The position numbers and the translations under genes were made by a program. The notes beneath the pieces were generated by a model, which did no database searches, had not been told where the DNA came from, and saw only the letters and a list, made by a program, of their open reading frames with translations. A stretch of DNA of 41,552 bases from FCB group bacterium (GTDB lineage: Bacteria; Zixibacteria; MSB-5A5; GN15; JAAZOE01). Shown one piece after another: positions 8,291 through 15,552 of this stretch. The DNA is taken from contig JAAEQF010000224.1 in NCBI GenBank assembly GCA_024231695.1, positions 1 through 41,552 on the forward strand, read 5' to 3'. The first letter of the stretch is position 1. The number at the start of each line of letters is the position of its first letter.

Positions 8291-9730
8291 TTATCCTCCC
8301 ACCTCAATGTTGGAAAATCGCGCCGGGGATGATCCCTCGGCTGTGCGAGCATTTTGGCCCGGCTGTCCTTTGCCGCAATTAGGTGTACCGCGCAAAACAT
8401 ACTGCGACTTGTCACCGATAGCTTCGCAATTGCCCCAGAACTGAGTCGTACATCCGGCAAAGGTCGGATTTTTCAATATCCCGGCCAGTTTGCCGCCTTT
8501 GATTTTCCAGCCGATCTCACAACCGAACTGAAAATTCTTGCGCAAATCATCGATCGACCACGACGACGGCGTCGCCATATAAATGCCATCATCCACCTCG
8601 CCGATCAACTGCTCGAAAGTTTTGTCGCCCGGTTCCAAAATGGTGTTGGTCATACGCACCAGCGGAAGATTTTGCCAACCCTCGGAGCGCATCGTCCCGG
8701 TCGAACTCCGGCCGATCCGAGCCGCTGTTTCGCGCGAGGACAGATAATCGGTCAGGATTCCGTTTTTGATTATTGGCGTTTTTTTGCTCTTTACGCCCTC
8801 ATCATCCCAGCCGAATGATCCCAATCCGTGACCATCGGATGGATCATTGCTGACATTGATAATCTCCGCGCCATATTGAAGATTGTCCAACTGGTCGGTA
8901 GTGGCAAAGGATGTCCCCGAAAAATTCCGTTCCGATCCGAAAACGCGATCCAACTCCAACGCATGCCCGATAGATTCATGAATAACCAGCGGCATGATAT
9001 CGTTGGCCAAAACCAGCGTCGTTGTTTTCTGTGGACAGGCCGGAGCCGTCAGCAGCCCGGTAACTTCCTCGACCAAACGGGGGAGATGAGCTTTCATGTC
9101 CAGTTCGCTTAGCAGTTCATAACCTTTGACCTCATACTGGCCGCTCGATCGTGGGAATGACCTTTCGGCCCGCTCTCGCCGCGATTTGACCTGCCCCAGA
9201 CTCAGGCCGGTACCGGATTGGATAATCGTCTGATGAAGTTCGGCCCCTTCGGATGAATAAAACCACTTTTCCAGTTTGCGAAACGAGGCGAAACAACTGC
9301 GCGAATTGACCAGTTCGTAGCCGCCCATAACCGCATCCAGATCGGCCAAAAAGGCGATCTTGTCAGCCATTGGCACGGTGAATGGATCGATGGCATAAGG
9401 GGAAACAAATTCACCCTTCTCAGGCTTGACCGGCGACAGCATGACTTTGTCTTTCATCGCCATCGCTGAAGCTTTGGCGATTCCGGCGGCCTGTTTGACC
9501 AGCTTGTCGATTGGCAGGGCCGGATCATCCGATGCCGCAAAACCCCAGGCGCCATCCAAAAGCAGCCGCACCGCCCACCCCGCCGACCGCGAAGATTCGA
9601 TCGGATCGGGTGAACCGTCGGCATAAGACAGGTTTTCGTCGCGGATAATTTCGTACCGGATATCGCAATAGGAGGCTTTGGCCAGAGAAGCCGCCGTCAA
9701 TCCATCCATGGCGATTTTTGCTATATCCAT
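8291..9730 (-). CDS. tldD: TldD-type zinc metalloprotease subunit
   Basis: This is the catalytic subunit of the TldD-TldE protease. The zinc-binding motif HESIGH is at residues 251-256 (HExxxH). Glycine-rich TldD-family segments include the sequence around DGHGLGSFGWDDEG. I place the start at MDIAKIAMDG because a GAGGGG site stands about 9 nt upstream and a promoter about 40 nt upstream; a longer in-frame extension would run into that promoter. The length is 479 aa. It is the first gene of a five-gene operon, and no signal peptide is seen, so the protease is probably cytoplasmic. Confidence 0.93.
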   Translation of the reverse strand: MDIAKIAMDGLTAASLAKASYCDIRYEIIRDENLSYADGSPDPIESSRSAGWAVRLLLDGAWGFAASDDPALPIDKLVKQAAGIAKASAMAMKDKVMLSPVKPEKGEFVSPYAIDPFTVPMADKIAFLADLDAVMGGYELVNSRSCFASFRKLEKWFYSSEGAELHQTIIQSGTGLSLGQVKSRRERAERSFPRSSGQYEVKGYELLSELDMKAHLPRLVEEVTGLLTAPACPQKTTTLVLANDIMPLVIHESIGHALELDRVFGSERNFSGTSFATTDQLDNLQYGAEIINVSNDPSDGHGLGSFGWDDEGVKSKKTPIIKNGILTDYLSSRETAARIGRSSTGTMRSEGWQNLPLVRMTNTILEPGDKTFEQLIGEVDDGIYMATPSSWSIDDLRKNFQFGCEIGWKIKGGKLAGILKNPTFAGCTTQFWGNCEAIGDKSQYVLRGTPNCGKGQPGQNARTAEGSSPARFSNIEVGG

Positions 9731-9767
9731 ATATTGCCCCTCGCTGTTGAAGGAAATCCAATGCGAT

Positions 9768-9796
9768 AATTTACACAAATGCGGATTAATAGTCAA
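9768..9796 (-). promoter_or_regulatory. Predicted promoter of the tldD operon
   Basis: On the minus strand TTGACT (9796-9791), 17 nt and TAAATT (9773-9768). Transcription would start near 9761, leaving a 30-nt leader that contains GAGGGG before the tldD ATG. Confidence 0.6.
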
Positions 9797-10061
9797 ACAG
9801 GCGGAGCCTGATTCTCACTGCAGGCATCGCCTGATTCTGGCTGTCGCCAGTATGACCGGACTCTACTGTGAGGCCGAAGGCCGAACAGGCAGAACTCCGG
9901 TTATCCACGCGACAGCTAAAAACACACAAGTGTGTGAGGCAAACGAAACAGGCCGCCAAAGAACACGCGATGCCTGTGGTTGGCGTACGTCCTCGTGCGC
10001 CAACCGATGGAGAATTTAGCCGGCAGACGGGGACGTCCGCCAGCCACGCGCATTAAGTCTT

Positions 10062-10108
10062 GTCGAGTAGGGCAGAAGCGGAGGGCCGCAAGGCCCGAGA
10101 CTTCTGCC
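10062..10108 (+). repeat. Palindromic extragenic repeat, left copy
   Basis: GTCGAGTAG (10062-10070) precedes a perfect outer stem GGCAGAAG (10071-10078)/CTTCTGCC (10101-10108). This encloses a second stem GGGCC/GGCCC closed by a GCAA tetraloop of the GNRA class. A related element with the same GTYGAGTAG head lies in opposite orientation at 10847-10878, so the two flank the small membrane-protein genes. Confidence 0.6.
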
Positions 10109-10124
10109 AAAATATATAGAAGTT

Positions 10125-10182
10125 GCGTCGGGTCTTGACCGCCGAAAAGGCAATAGCCCTGTTGGCGGGTGTGACCCGACGC
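10125..10182. repeat. Long imperfect inverted repeat
   Basis: GCGTCGGGTC (10125-10134) is perfectly complementary to GACCCGACGC (10173-10182). Inside, ACCGCC and GGCGGGT can pair imperfectly and GGC-AATA-GCC can close the tip, giving a long hairpin. No T-run follows on either strand, so it is not a standard terminator. Confidence 0.6.
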
Positions 10183-10197
10183 TTCAACATATTTGCC

Positions 10198-10228
10198 TTT
10201 ACATTCCCCAAGCTCGTTATTATATAAT
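10198..10228 (+). promoter_or_regulatory. Possible promoter of the small membrane-protein pair
   Basis: A perfect TATAAT (10223-10228) sits in an AT-rich stretch, with TTTACA (10198-10203) 19 nt upstream. The spacer is longer than ideal. Predicted start is near 10235. Confidence 0.4.
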
Positions 10229-10268
10229 TATAGTGCTTGAAATCTATTTGGAGAGGTCTTAGAAAGAA

Positions 10269-10478
10269 TTGGAAGATTTATTAGTTATTGTCGTTTCGCT
10301 AATACTATTTGCTCTCGGATATAGTCTCCTAAGGGACGGAATTGAGGCGGTGCGTAATAATGAACAACCAATTGGTATACATGATCCCAAAATGGCACTA
10401 CCTGTAGGAATAGTTTTAATTGGAGGGGGAATATTTGCATTGATAAATAGGTATATTATCCCCCTATTCTCTATATAG
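10269..10478 (+). CDS. Small two-span membrane protein, unknown
   Basis: This is a 69-aa protein I do not recognise. It has two hydrophobic segments: residues 3-21 (LLVIVVSLILFALGYSLL) and about 43-68 (LPVGIVLIGGGIFALI and following), joined by a short polar loop with RNNEQPIG. The start is the TTG at 10269; GGAGAGG lies 12 nt upstream, rather far, so initiation is uncertain. Its DNA is AT-richer than its neighbours. It pairs with the next small membrane gene 8 nt downstream, and both lie on the strand opposite to the flanking operons, between palindromic repeats. It may be an acquired cassette. Confidence 0.5.
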   Translation: MEDLLVIVVSLILFALGYSLLRDGIEAVRNNEQPIGIHDPKMALPVGIVLIGGGIFALINRYIIPLFSI

Positions 10479-10486
10479 GAGTAATT

Positions 10487-10693
10487 ATGGACTTTCTGCA
10501 AAAGATAGAAATATCGCCAGTAATATTGATTCTTATGATTGTGGTTTCCGTTTATACGTTTGGGATTGTTAATAGAATTAAGAGTAAAAGCCCGGACCGT
10601 AAGACACATTGGATATTGCTGCTATTGTATATTTGGTCAATTTTGCTGTTTCTTGTCGCCGCATTTCTATTGCTGAATAAATACTTATTTTAA
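10487..10693 (+). CDS. Small two-span membrane protein, unknown
   Basis: This is a 68-aa protein of unknown family. Hydrophobic stretches are at about 10-29 (SPVILILMIVVSVYTFGIV) and 42-67 (WILLLLYIWSILLFLVAAFL and onward), with a basic loop RIKSKSPDRKTH between them. A clear AGGAG site precedes the ATG by 6 nt. It follows the other small membrane gene by 8 nt, so the two are very likely translated from one mRNA. Two-gene sets of tiny membrane proteins sometimes form toxin/antitoxin-like or immunity pairs, but nothing in the sequence proves that here. Confidence 0.6.
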   Translation: MDFLQKIEISPVILILMIVVSVYTFGIVNRIKSKSPDRKTHWILLLLYIWSILLFLVAAFLLLNKYLF

Positions 10694-10802
10694 ACTTTGT
10701 ATGACCGGGTGCATGGTTTACATTTTTCGCTGAGAATTTATTATAGAAGATTCATCCGACTGGTCTTTCAGAATCAATCGCCTCAGAATAAAAATCGCTT
10801 CG

Positions 10803-10878
10803 CCCACCCGACGCCTTCGGCTCTGGGTGGGGTGCAGGCTTCGATAGGCAGGTGTCTGCGACACCTGCGCTACTCAAC
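10803..10878 (-). repeat. Palindromic extragenic repeats, right copy
   Basis: Two hairpins stand in tandem. CCCACCC (10803-10809) pairs with GGGTGGG (10825-10831). GCAGGTGTC (10848-10856) pairs with GACACCTGC (10860-10868) around a 3-nt loop. Read on the minus strand, the second begins GTTGAGTAG followed by the stem, matching the architecture of the copy at 10062-10108 in inverted orientation. It lies 9 nt after the pspC stop and might also protect that transcript's 3' end. Otherwise nothing is seen in 10694-10886. Confidence 0.55.
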
Positions 10879-10886
10879 AATGATTC

Positions 10887-11105
10887 CTACTCCGGGTCTT
10901 TGACATGCGAGTTCTGGACTTCGCCGTCGGGAATGATCGCCCAGCCGATGAAATAAGTAATTATCAACGGAAAAAAAGCGGTGATGACTCCCAGGAAAAT
11001 AAGAGCCAGTCGCAGAATAGTCGAATCGATGTTCATGTATTCGCCCAGGCCCCCGCATATGCCGGCAATCTGCCGGTCGCTTATTGATCGTGTCAATTTC
11101 TTCAT
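10887..11105 (-). CDS. pspC: PspC-domain small membrane protein
   Basis: This 72-aa protein is a stand-alone PspC domain. The start MKKLTRSISDRQIAGICGGLGEYMNIDSTILR contains the family hallmark (AGICGGLGEY) that precedes one long hydrophobic segment, LALIFLGVITAFFPLIITYF (about 33-52). In enterobacteria PspC senses envelope stress; isolated short PspC proteins are common elsewhere and their function is less certain. AGAGGA precedes the ATG. It follows a GNAT gene on the same strand by 66 nt and has no other psp genes nearby. Confidence 0.88.
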   Translation of the reverse strand: MKKLTRSISDRQIAGICGGLGEYMNIDSTILRLALIFLGVITAFFPLIITYFIGWAIIPDGEVQNSHVKDPE

Positions 11106-11171
11106 AGTATCCTCTATTACGTAATCCCGATGATACGGTTGCCGAATTTCGGTAAGATTCTTAAGGTCTCG

Positions 11172-11645
11172 TTATAATGTCTTGTCCAGCCAAATGACCT
11201 GATTGTCGTTAAAACCGTAATGAGCAAACAGGTTTCGTGCGGCCCGGTTCTTAAGCGAGGTTATTCCGGCGATATAGCGACAATTGTTTTTCTCGCCCCA
11301 ATCGATCACATGCTTTACCAGCGCCAGCCCGACTCCCTGCGAACGCCGATCGGCCCGCGTATGAATCTCATTGATCCAGACATAATCGCCGCCCGCTTCA
11401 ATCCCACTGCAGATATTGATAAAACAGAAACCGGCCGGTTCGGTTTCTGTTGGATTGTCATCTCCATAAGCTATAAAAAACAGTCCGCGCGATTCCGGTT
11501 TGAGTGCATTGATGACCGCCGATCTTATTTCCTCGGCCGAATGATCTTTGCCCAGCACTTTCATCTGTTCTAAAAGAAGCGAGATTATACTTTCGACCAG
11601 ATCGGGTCGGTCATTTGAAGATATTTCGATTATCCTGATAGCCAT
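11172..11645 (-). CDS. GNAT-family N-acetyltransferase
   Basis: This is a 157-aa single-domain GNAT. The acetyl-CoA-binding motif A is RADRRSQGVGLALVKHVIDW (R-x-x-x-G-x-G), preceded by the strand VWINEIHT and followed by NRAARNLFAHYGF, the usual motif B. The C-terminal IWLDKTL is common in this broad family; the acceptor is unknown. No ribosome-binding site precedes the ATG; a -10-like element ends 8 nt before it, so the mRNA may be leaderless. It sits between prfA and pspC on the minus strand. Confidence 0.85.
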   Translation of the reverse strand: MAIRIIEISSNDRPDLVESIISLLLEQMKVLGKDHSAEEIRSAVINALKPESRGLFFIAYGDDNPTETEPAGFCFINICSGIEAGGDYVWINEIHTRADRRSQGVGLALVKHVIDWGEKNNCRYIAGITSLKNRAARNLFAHYGFNDNQVIWLDKTL

Positions 11646-11653
11646 AACATATA

Positions 11654-11683
11654 TACGTACTTCACCGCCTATTATTCAGTCAA
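11654..11683 (-). promoter_or_regulatory. Possible promoter giving a near-leaderless GNAT mRNA
   Basis: On the minus strand TTGACT (11683-11678), 18 nt and TACGTA (11659-11654). Only 8 nt separate the -10 from the ATG at 11645. The -10 is a weak match. Confidence 0.35.
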
Positions 11684-11738
11684 GCATAAATTTTTGCTAA
11701 AATGCAAATTGATTCAGATGGAGATCGACTTGAAAAAA

Positions 11739-12812
11739 TTACTCAGCACTGGCCGCGGCCAGACGGTCAGCGCGGTCATGCTGGCGCAGAGCATCGATCA
11801 GTTCTTTTAGGTCGCCGCTTAATATCGCTGGAAGCTTGTGCAAAGTCAGGCCGATACGATGATCGGTGACGCGTCCCTGCGGATAATTATAAGTGCGAAT
11901 TTTGGCCGACCGATCACCGGAACCGACCATCGACTTGCGTTCGGCGGCGATTTTACTTTGTTGTTCATGGATGGCCCGGTCCAAAAGCCTCGCCCGAAGG
12001 ACCTTCATAGCTTTGACCTTGTTTTTCAACTGCGATTTTTCATCCTGGCAGGTGACCACCAGCCCGGTCGGAAGATGAGTTATCCGCACCGCCGAATCGG
12101 TGGTATTAACCGATTGGCCGCCAGGTCCCGAACTACGATAGACATCCACTTTAAGATCCGCGTCCTTGAGATTGATATCGACATCCTCGGCTTCAGGAAG
12201 AACTGCTACCGAGGCGGCTGAGGTGTGAATGCGGCCCGAACTTTCGGTCGCCGGCACGCGCTGAACACGATGGACGCCCGATTCGAATTTCAACTGAGAA
12301 TAGGCGCCGCCGCCAGTAATACCAAAAATAATTTCCTTGAACCCGCCGACTCCGGTCGGGTTATGCGACAGCATTTCCACTTTCCAGCCCTGACTATCGG
12401 CAAAATGGCTGTACATGCGATAGAGGTCGGCAGCAAACAGAGCCGCTTCGTCGCCGCCGGTCCCGGCTCTGATTTCGACCAATACATTCTTGTCGTCATT
12501 GGGATCGGGGGGGAGAAGCATGACCCGAAGATTTTCCTCGATCTCGGCCACCTTCGGTTCGTTTTCTTCCAGATCGGCCCGAGCCATTTCGATCAGATCG
12601 GCATCCTCGCCGGCGGTAATGATCTCTTTGGCTTCTTTGATATCATCCAATAGCCTGCGGTATTCTTCACTGGCCTGATGGATTTCTTCCAACCGACGAT
12701 GCTCACGAGAGAGCTCTCTCAATTTATTCTGATTTTTCAATACCTCCGGCAAAGTCAACTCTTCGGTCACCGTTCGATATCGATCATCTATTTTATTTAA
12801 CAGTTCCAGCAT
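11739..12812 (-). CDS. prfA: Peptide chain release factor 1 (RF1)
   Basis: RF1 terminates translation at UAG and UAA. The peptidyl-hydrolysis motif GGQ is at residues 231-233 in [17 protein letters not shown], and the stop-codon-reading tripeptide PAT (187-189) is of the RF1 P-x-T type, not the SPF of RF2. The length of 357 aa is typical. A TTGAGGT element precedes the ATG. It is third in the minus-strand series rpmE-yqhQ-prfA; the GGQ methylase gene prmC, which often follows prfA directly, is displaced into the tldD operon. Confidence 0.97.
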   Translation of the reverse strand: MLELLNKIDDRYRTVTEELTLPEVLKNQNKLRELSREHRRLEEIHQASEEYRRLLDDIKEAKEIITAGEDADLIEMARADLEENEPKVAEIEENLRVMLLPPDPNDDKNVLVEIRAGTGGDEAALFAADLYRMYSHFADSQGWKVEMLSHNPTGVGGFKEIIFGITGGGAYSQLKFESGVHRVQRVPATESSGRIHTSAASVAVLPEAEDVDINLKDADLKVDVYRSSGPGGQSVNTTDSAVRITHLPTGLVVTCQDEKSQLKNKVKAMKVLRARLLDRAIHEQQSKIAAERKSMVGSGDRSAKIRTYNYPQGRVTDHRIGLTLHKLPAILSGDLKELIDALRQHDRADRLAAASAE

Positions 12813-12896
12813 TTTTTACCTCAAGCGGCAGACAATATAGGCGTAGGTTGCCGGCCGGGCAAGTTTTTTCAATTCAGGATATGGTGGATAAAATAG

Positions 12897-13862
12897 CTAT
12901 ACAGGAACCCGCTTGACCGCCAATTCCGTCTCGGTGATGTTCATGGCTGTTTCCAAGGCCACGATAGCTACTTCGATTTGGTCATGGGTGGGTTCGCGAG
13001 TAGTGATATTCTGCAGCCATAGTCCGGGTGAGATCAGGACTTTGGTTACTCTTGATTCGCGGGTTTTGCCCGAAAGTTTAAGCAGTTCATAAGATGAACC
13101 GGCTACCAGGGGCAAAAGCGAGAAATGAATGGCGAAACGAGTCAATAGATCGGGAGGGAATCCGGTGCTGATAGTATAGACGGTGTCGGAAATGGAATAG
13201 ATCAGAATGGCGAAAATGGCTACGATCAGAATAAAGCTGGTACCACAGCGAGGATGGCGACGAGAATAGCGGATGACTTCATCCGGCGTCATTTTCGCGC
13301 CTGATTCGAAAGCAAAAATCGACTTGTGTTCGGCCCCATGATAGGCAAAAACCCGTTTGAAATCGCTCAGGTGCGAGATACCCCAGACATACAAAATAAA
13401 CAGAGTGACCCGGATCACCCCGGCCACAAGATTGAACGAAAGGGCGTCTTTTTCGATTTTCAGTAGGGTCGAAAGCGCCAGCGGTAAGAAGAAGAATACC
13501 AGAATGCCGAGTGATAGGGCGAAAACAACAGTTGCGGCCAGAAGCAGGGAATTGGATTTCTTGGTTTTTTCCCGATACACTTCACCTTTTTTGGCCGCTT
13601 CCTCCTTCTCGATTTCGGTGACGGCAATGTCGGCTGAGAAATTTAGCGACTTGATGCCGATAATCAACATCTCAATAAACGATACCGCACCACGGATCAC
13701 CGGCCAGCCCAGGATTTTTATCTTTTTGGTCAGGGATACAAACGAATCGGATTTGACTTTGATCTCGCCGGTAGGTACGCGAACGGCGGTGGCTATACGA
13801 TCATCAGATCGCATCATAACGCCCTCAATTACCGCTTGTCCGCCTACCGCCAAATCCGGCAT
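12897..13862 (-). CDS. yqhQ: DUF1385 (YqhQ-type) polytopic membrane protein
   Basis: The family signature GGQAVIEGVMMR (7-18) opens the protein. Conserved HGAEHKSIFAFESG and RRHPRCGTSF (about 175-215) follow, with hydrophobic segments near 105-135, 145-160, 212-230 and 240-260. DUF1385 proteins are integral membrane proteins of unsettled biochemical role, often encoded between rpmE and prfA, exactly as here. The start is chosen at MPDLAVGGQ, with GGAGAG upstream. The histidine/cysteine-rich central motif suggests metal binding, which is inference. Confidence 0.9.
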   Translation of the reverse strand: MPDLAVGGQAVIEGVMMRSDDRIATAVRVPTGEIKVKSDSFVSLTKKIKILGWPVIRGAVSFIEMLIIGIKSLNFSADIAVTEIEKEEAAKKGEVYREKTKKSNSLLLAATVVFALSLGILVFFFLPLALSTLLKIEKDALSFNLVAGVIRVTLFILYVWGISHLSDFKRVFAYHGAEHKSIFAFESGAKMTPDEVIRYSRRHPRCGTSFILIVAIFAILIYSISDTVYTISTGFPPDLLTRFAIHFSLLPLVAGSSYELLKLSGKTRESRVTKVLISPGLWLQNITTREPTHDQIEVAIVALETAMNITETELAVKRVPV

Positions 13863-13992
13863 GTTTTCTCTCCATCACCACAATACAATAAACCTGTTAC
13901 CTACAATCTACAAGCGCACAATAAAGTATGCACTTGTAATCTCGATTTCGTACCAGAAATACGAACCGAAACCGTAGCCTCGACGGAAATAA

Positions 13993-14202
13993 CTATTTCT
14001 TTTTGTCGAGATTGTACTTTTGACGGAATCGTTCGACGCGACCGGCCGTGTCAATCAGTTTCTGCTTGCCAGTATAGAAGGGATGACAATTGGAACAGAT
14101 TTCCACTTTGAAATCCTTCATCGTCGATTGGGTGTCGATTACGTTACCACAGGCACAAGTGATTTGCGTCGGATGGTATTTGGGGTGTATCTTCGGTTTC
14201 AT
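13993..14202 (-). CDS. rpmE: 50S ribosomal protein L31, zinc-binding (C+) form
   Basis: This 69-aa L31 has four cysteines at 16, 18, 36 and 39 (TCACGN and [11 protein letters not shown]), the zinc-coordinating set of the C+ type. [20 protein letters not shown] is the conserved core. L31 bridges the ribosomal subunits. It heads the rpmE-yqhQ-prfA cluster, with 130 nt of non-coding sequence before yqhQ. The promoter region carries a perfect 7-bp palindrome over the -10 element (see 14230-14250), so transcriptional control is likely. A zinc-independent paralogue is not in this window. Confidence 0.96.
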   Translation of the reverse strand: MKPKIHPKYHPTQITCACGNVIDTQSTMKDFKVEICSNCHPFYTGKQKLIDTAGRVERFRQKYNLDKKK

Positions 14203-14229
14203 CTCATTACCTTTATCTACTATTAACCT

Positions 14230-14250
14230 GCGTAATACTTATAATTACGC
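14230..14250. promoter_or_regulatory. Palindromic candidate operator over the rpmE -10
   Basis: GCGTAAT (14230-14236) and ATTACGC (14244-14250) are perfect inverted repeats with a 7-nt centre that contains most of the -10 hexamer. A bound repressor would block initiation; alternatively the RNA forms a leader hairpin. The binding protein is unknown. Confidence 0.45.
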
Positions 14251-14265
14251 AAAAACAGCCCGCAA
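14238..14265 (-). promoter_or_regulatory. Predicted rpmE promoter
   Basis: On the minus strand TTGCGG (14265-14260), 16 nt and TATAAG (14243-14238). The start would be near 14231, 29 nt before the rpmE ATG. Confidence 0.4.
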
Positions 14266-14329
14266 TATAAGCGTTTTCGATAAAAAGGCAAGTGTTTTAA
14301 CCGCCGGATACAAAAGGCCAAACTTGTGA

Positions 14330-14358
14330 TTGCCAGTGTCCCGCCTGAGCCGTAAATT
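14330..14358 (+). promoter_or_regulatory. Predicted promoter of the mmcQ/yjbR gene
   Basis: TTGCCA (14330-14335), 17 nt and TAAATT (14353-14358). The start near 14365 gives a 44-nt leader ending in AGGGGAG before the TTG start codon. Confidence 0.55.
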
Positions 14359-14408
14359 ATTAAGAGCAATAAAGTTCATGGTCTTGCACTTTAATCAGGG
14401 GAGCGGGT

Positions 14409-14756
14409 TTGCCGGGCAATAAATCAAGATATTATCCGCGTATCAGGCGCTGGTGCAATTCCCAGGAAAATAGTACCGAGGTATATCAATGGGATTGTAA
14501 TGTCTTTAAAGTCAGAGACAAAGTTTTCGCCATCTGTAGTTCCGAGAAGCCATTGGCCATTACCCTCAAGCCCAAACGGGAAAATCTCGATGCCTATCTT
14601 TATCACCCGGCCATCGATATCGCCCGTTATGTGGGACGATATGGCTGGGTGACCATAACCATTGAAGACAAAGATACTGCGCATTTGGCTCTGTCATTGG
14701 TCATGGAAAGTTATGAATTGATATCCACTCAGAAGAGAAAAAAACGCAAGCGTTAA
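14409..14756 (+). CDS. MmcQ/YjbR-family (DUF419) protein
   Basis: This 115-aa protein has the MmcQ/YjbR layout: the strand pair VFKVRDKVFAICSS, then EKPLAITLKP, a central helix, and GWVTITIED followed by a C-terminal helix LALSLVMESYELI. It ends in a very basic tail, KRKKRKR. YjbR has a double-wing, CyaY-like fold and is annotated as DNA-binding; its physiological role is poorly known. The start is TTG, supported by AGGGGAG six nt upstream. Its TAA overlaps the complementary stop of a duplicated murQ 3' fragment, so mmcQ and murQ originally converged with overlapping stops. Confidence 0.75.
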   Translation: MPGNKSRYYPRIRRWCNSQENSTEVYQWDCNVFKVRDKVFAICSSEKPLAITLKPKRENLDAYLYHPAIDIARYVGRYGWVTITIEDKDTAHLALSLVMESYELISTQKRKKRKR

Positions 14757-14878
14757 TCGGGACTATCCAGGAGTTTCCACAAAAGGCCGCCGACCTCAGC
14801 CAGCCGTTTTTCTGCTTCTGCCCGATTGACTCCTAACCGATTCATGGCAATAGCCAGTTTCACCGATCCACCGGCTTC
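14750..14878 (-). pseudogene. murQ: Detached 3' fragment of murQ (direct repeat, left copy)
   Basis: These 129 bases align without gaps to 15553-15681, the 3' end of the intact murQ, at a constant offset of 803, with six differences (about 95% identity). It encodes the last ~40 MurQ residues through LLDSPD and the stop, with no start codon or upstream part. Five of the six differences are synonymous in the murQ frame (one Leu/Phe change). That pattern suggests the copies diverged as two functional alleles before being joined, rather than by decay after a local duplication. Confidence 0.9.
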
Positions 14879-14888
14879 CAACTATTCG

Positions 14889-15335
14889 TCAAGTCGTATT
14901 TGCTTTTTTGAAAGATTTTAACCGATTGTATCTATCTTTGAAATAGGTAATTCCTCCGATTCCAAAAGCGATTGAACCATACCCTAATTCCTTAAATTTC
15001 ACAGATATGTCAACATGTGCATCCGGGAAAAACAATTGTACATTAAGAAAAAACAATCCGATCAGAATCGGTATACACAAAACAAATAGACATATTAGTA
15101 TAGATATTTCGGCGCTCTTCTCCTTGGAATAATCCTTGATTTCAGATTTAGAGTACGTATCAGAAAATTTAAATCCCTCAAGTGAAAATCCTATCCCGAG
15201 AAGGAACAGACCCAGACCCAAATTATCAAATATGCTTGCCGTTTGTCTAAAAAAAAGAGATAAGCTTAAATAGAGGCCAAAGGCATATGCCACAAATCGA
15301 GAATAACTTAAATAATGGAAAAAACTATTTATCAT
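14889..15335 (-). CDS. AT-rich orphan membrane protein inside the murQ duplication
   Basis: I do not recognise this protein of 148 aa. It has hydrophobic segments at about residues 12-27, 38-55 and 76-98, a charged cytoplasmic-type loop (FKFSDTYSKSEIKDYSKEKS) between the second and third, a glycine-rich hydrophobic stretch near 118-129, and a basic C-terminus. The start MINSFFHYL is chosen because GAGGTG lies just upstream. A longer frame opening at 15419 is rejected because those bases are the promoter. The gene is visibly AT-richer than its surroundings and its stop lies 10 nt before the murQ fragment, so it arrived with, or was trapped by, the rearrangement. Confidence 0.6.
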   Translation of the reverse strand: MINSFFHYLSYSRFVAYAFGLYLSLSLFFRQTASIFDNLGLGLFLLGIGFSLEGFKFSDTYSKSEIKDYSKEKSAEISILICLFVLCIPILIGLFFLNVQLFFPDAHVDISVKFKELGYGSIAFGIGGITYFKDRYNRLKSFKKANTT

Positions 15336-15390
15336 TATCACCTCGTTCGATTTTTGGCACTTCTTTAAATAACCCGGACTAAGTATATAA

Positions 15391-15419
15391 AATTTAGAAT
15401 ATCGTATGTTCTTTGTCAA
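15391..15419 (-). promoter_or_regulatory. Strong predicted promoter of the orphan membrane gene
   Basis: On the minus strand a perfect TTGACA (15419-15414), 17 nt and TAAATT (15396-15391). The start near 15384 leaves about a 49-nt leader. The remaining spacer 15420-15552 holds no gene; its right end may be the remnant of an mmcQ-like 3' end (see findings). Confidence 0.65.
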
Positions 15420-15552
15420 TTACTTTTCATAAAGATGTTGGAGACTGCATTAACAAAATATCTTCCAACGATTACCATCTTTACTCAGCCTGAAGTATAA
15501 CTCAAAAGTTTTGTCTATTATAGCTTCAACCGCAGAAAAAAAGGAAGGGCAG

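Larger units (their letters stand above)
9800..10197. repeat. Palindrome-rich non-coding spacer
   Basis: No convincing gene lies between the tldD promoter and 10198. The stretch is GC-rich and full of short inverted repeats: GGTTGGCG (9978-9985) with CGCCAACC (9998-10005), a capped hairpin at 10071-10108, and a 10-bp stem at 10125-10182. The decamer GCCTGATTCT also occurs twice near 9806-9838. This looks like accumulated extragenic repeats rather than a decayed gene. Confidence 0.6.

Noticed and set aside
9868..10110. Short open frames in the palindrome-rich spacer
   Set aside because: Composition follows repeats, no ribosome-binding site, no recognisable protein.
15336..15419. 28-codon extension of the orphan membrane protein
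   Set aside because: The region contains its -35 and -10; the ATG at 15335 has a ribosome-binding site.
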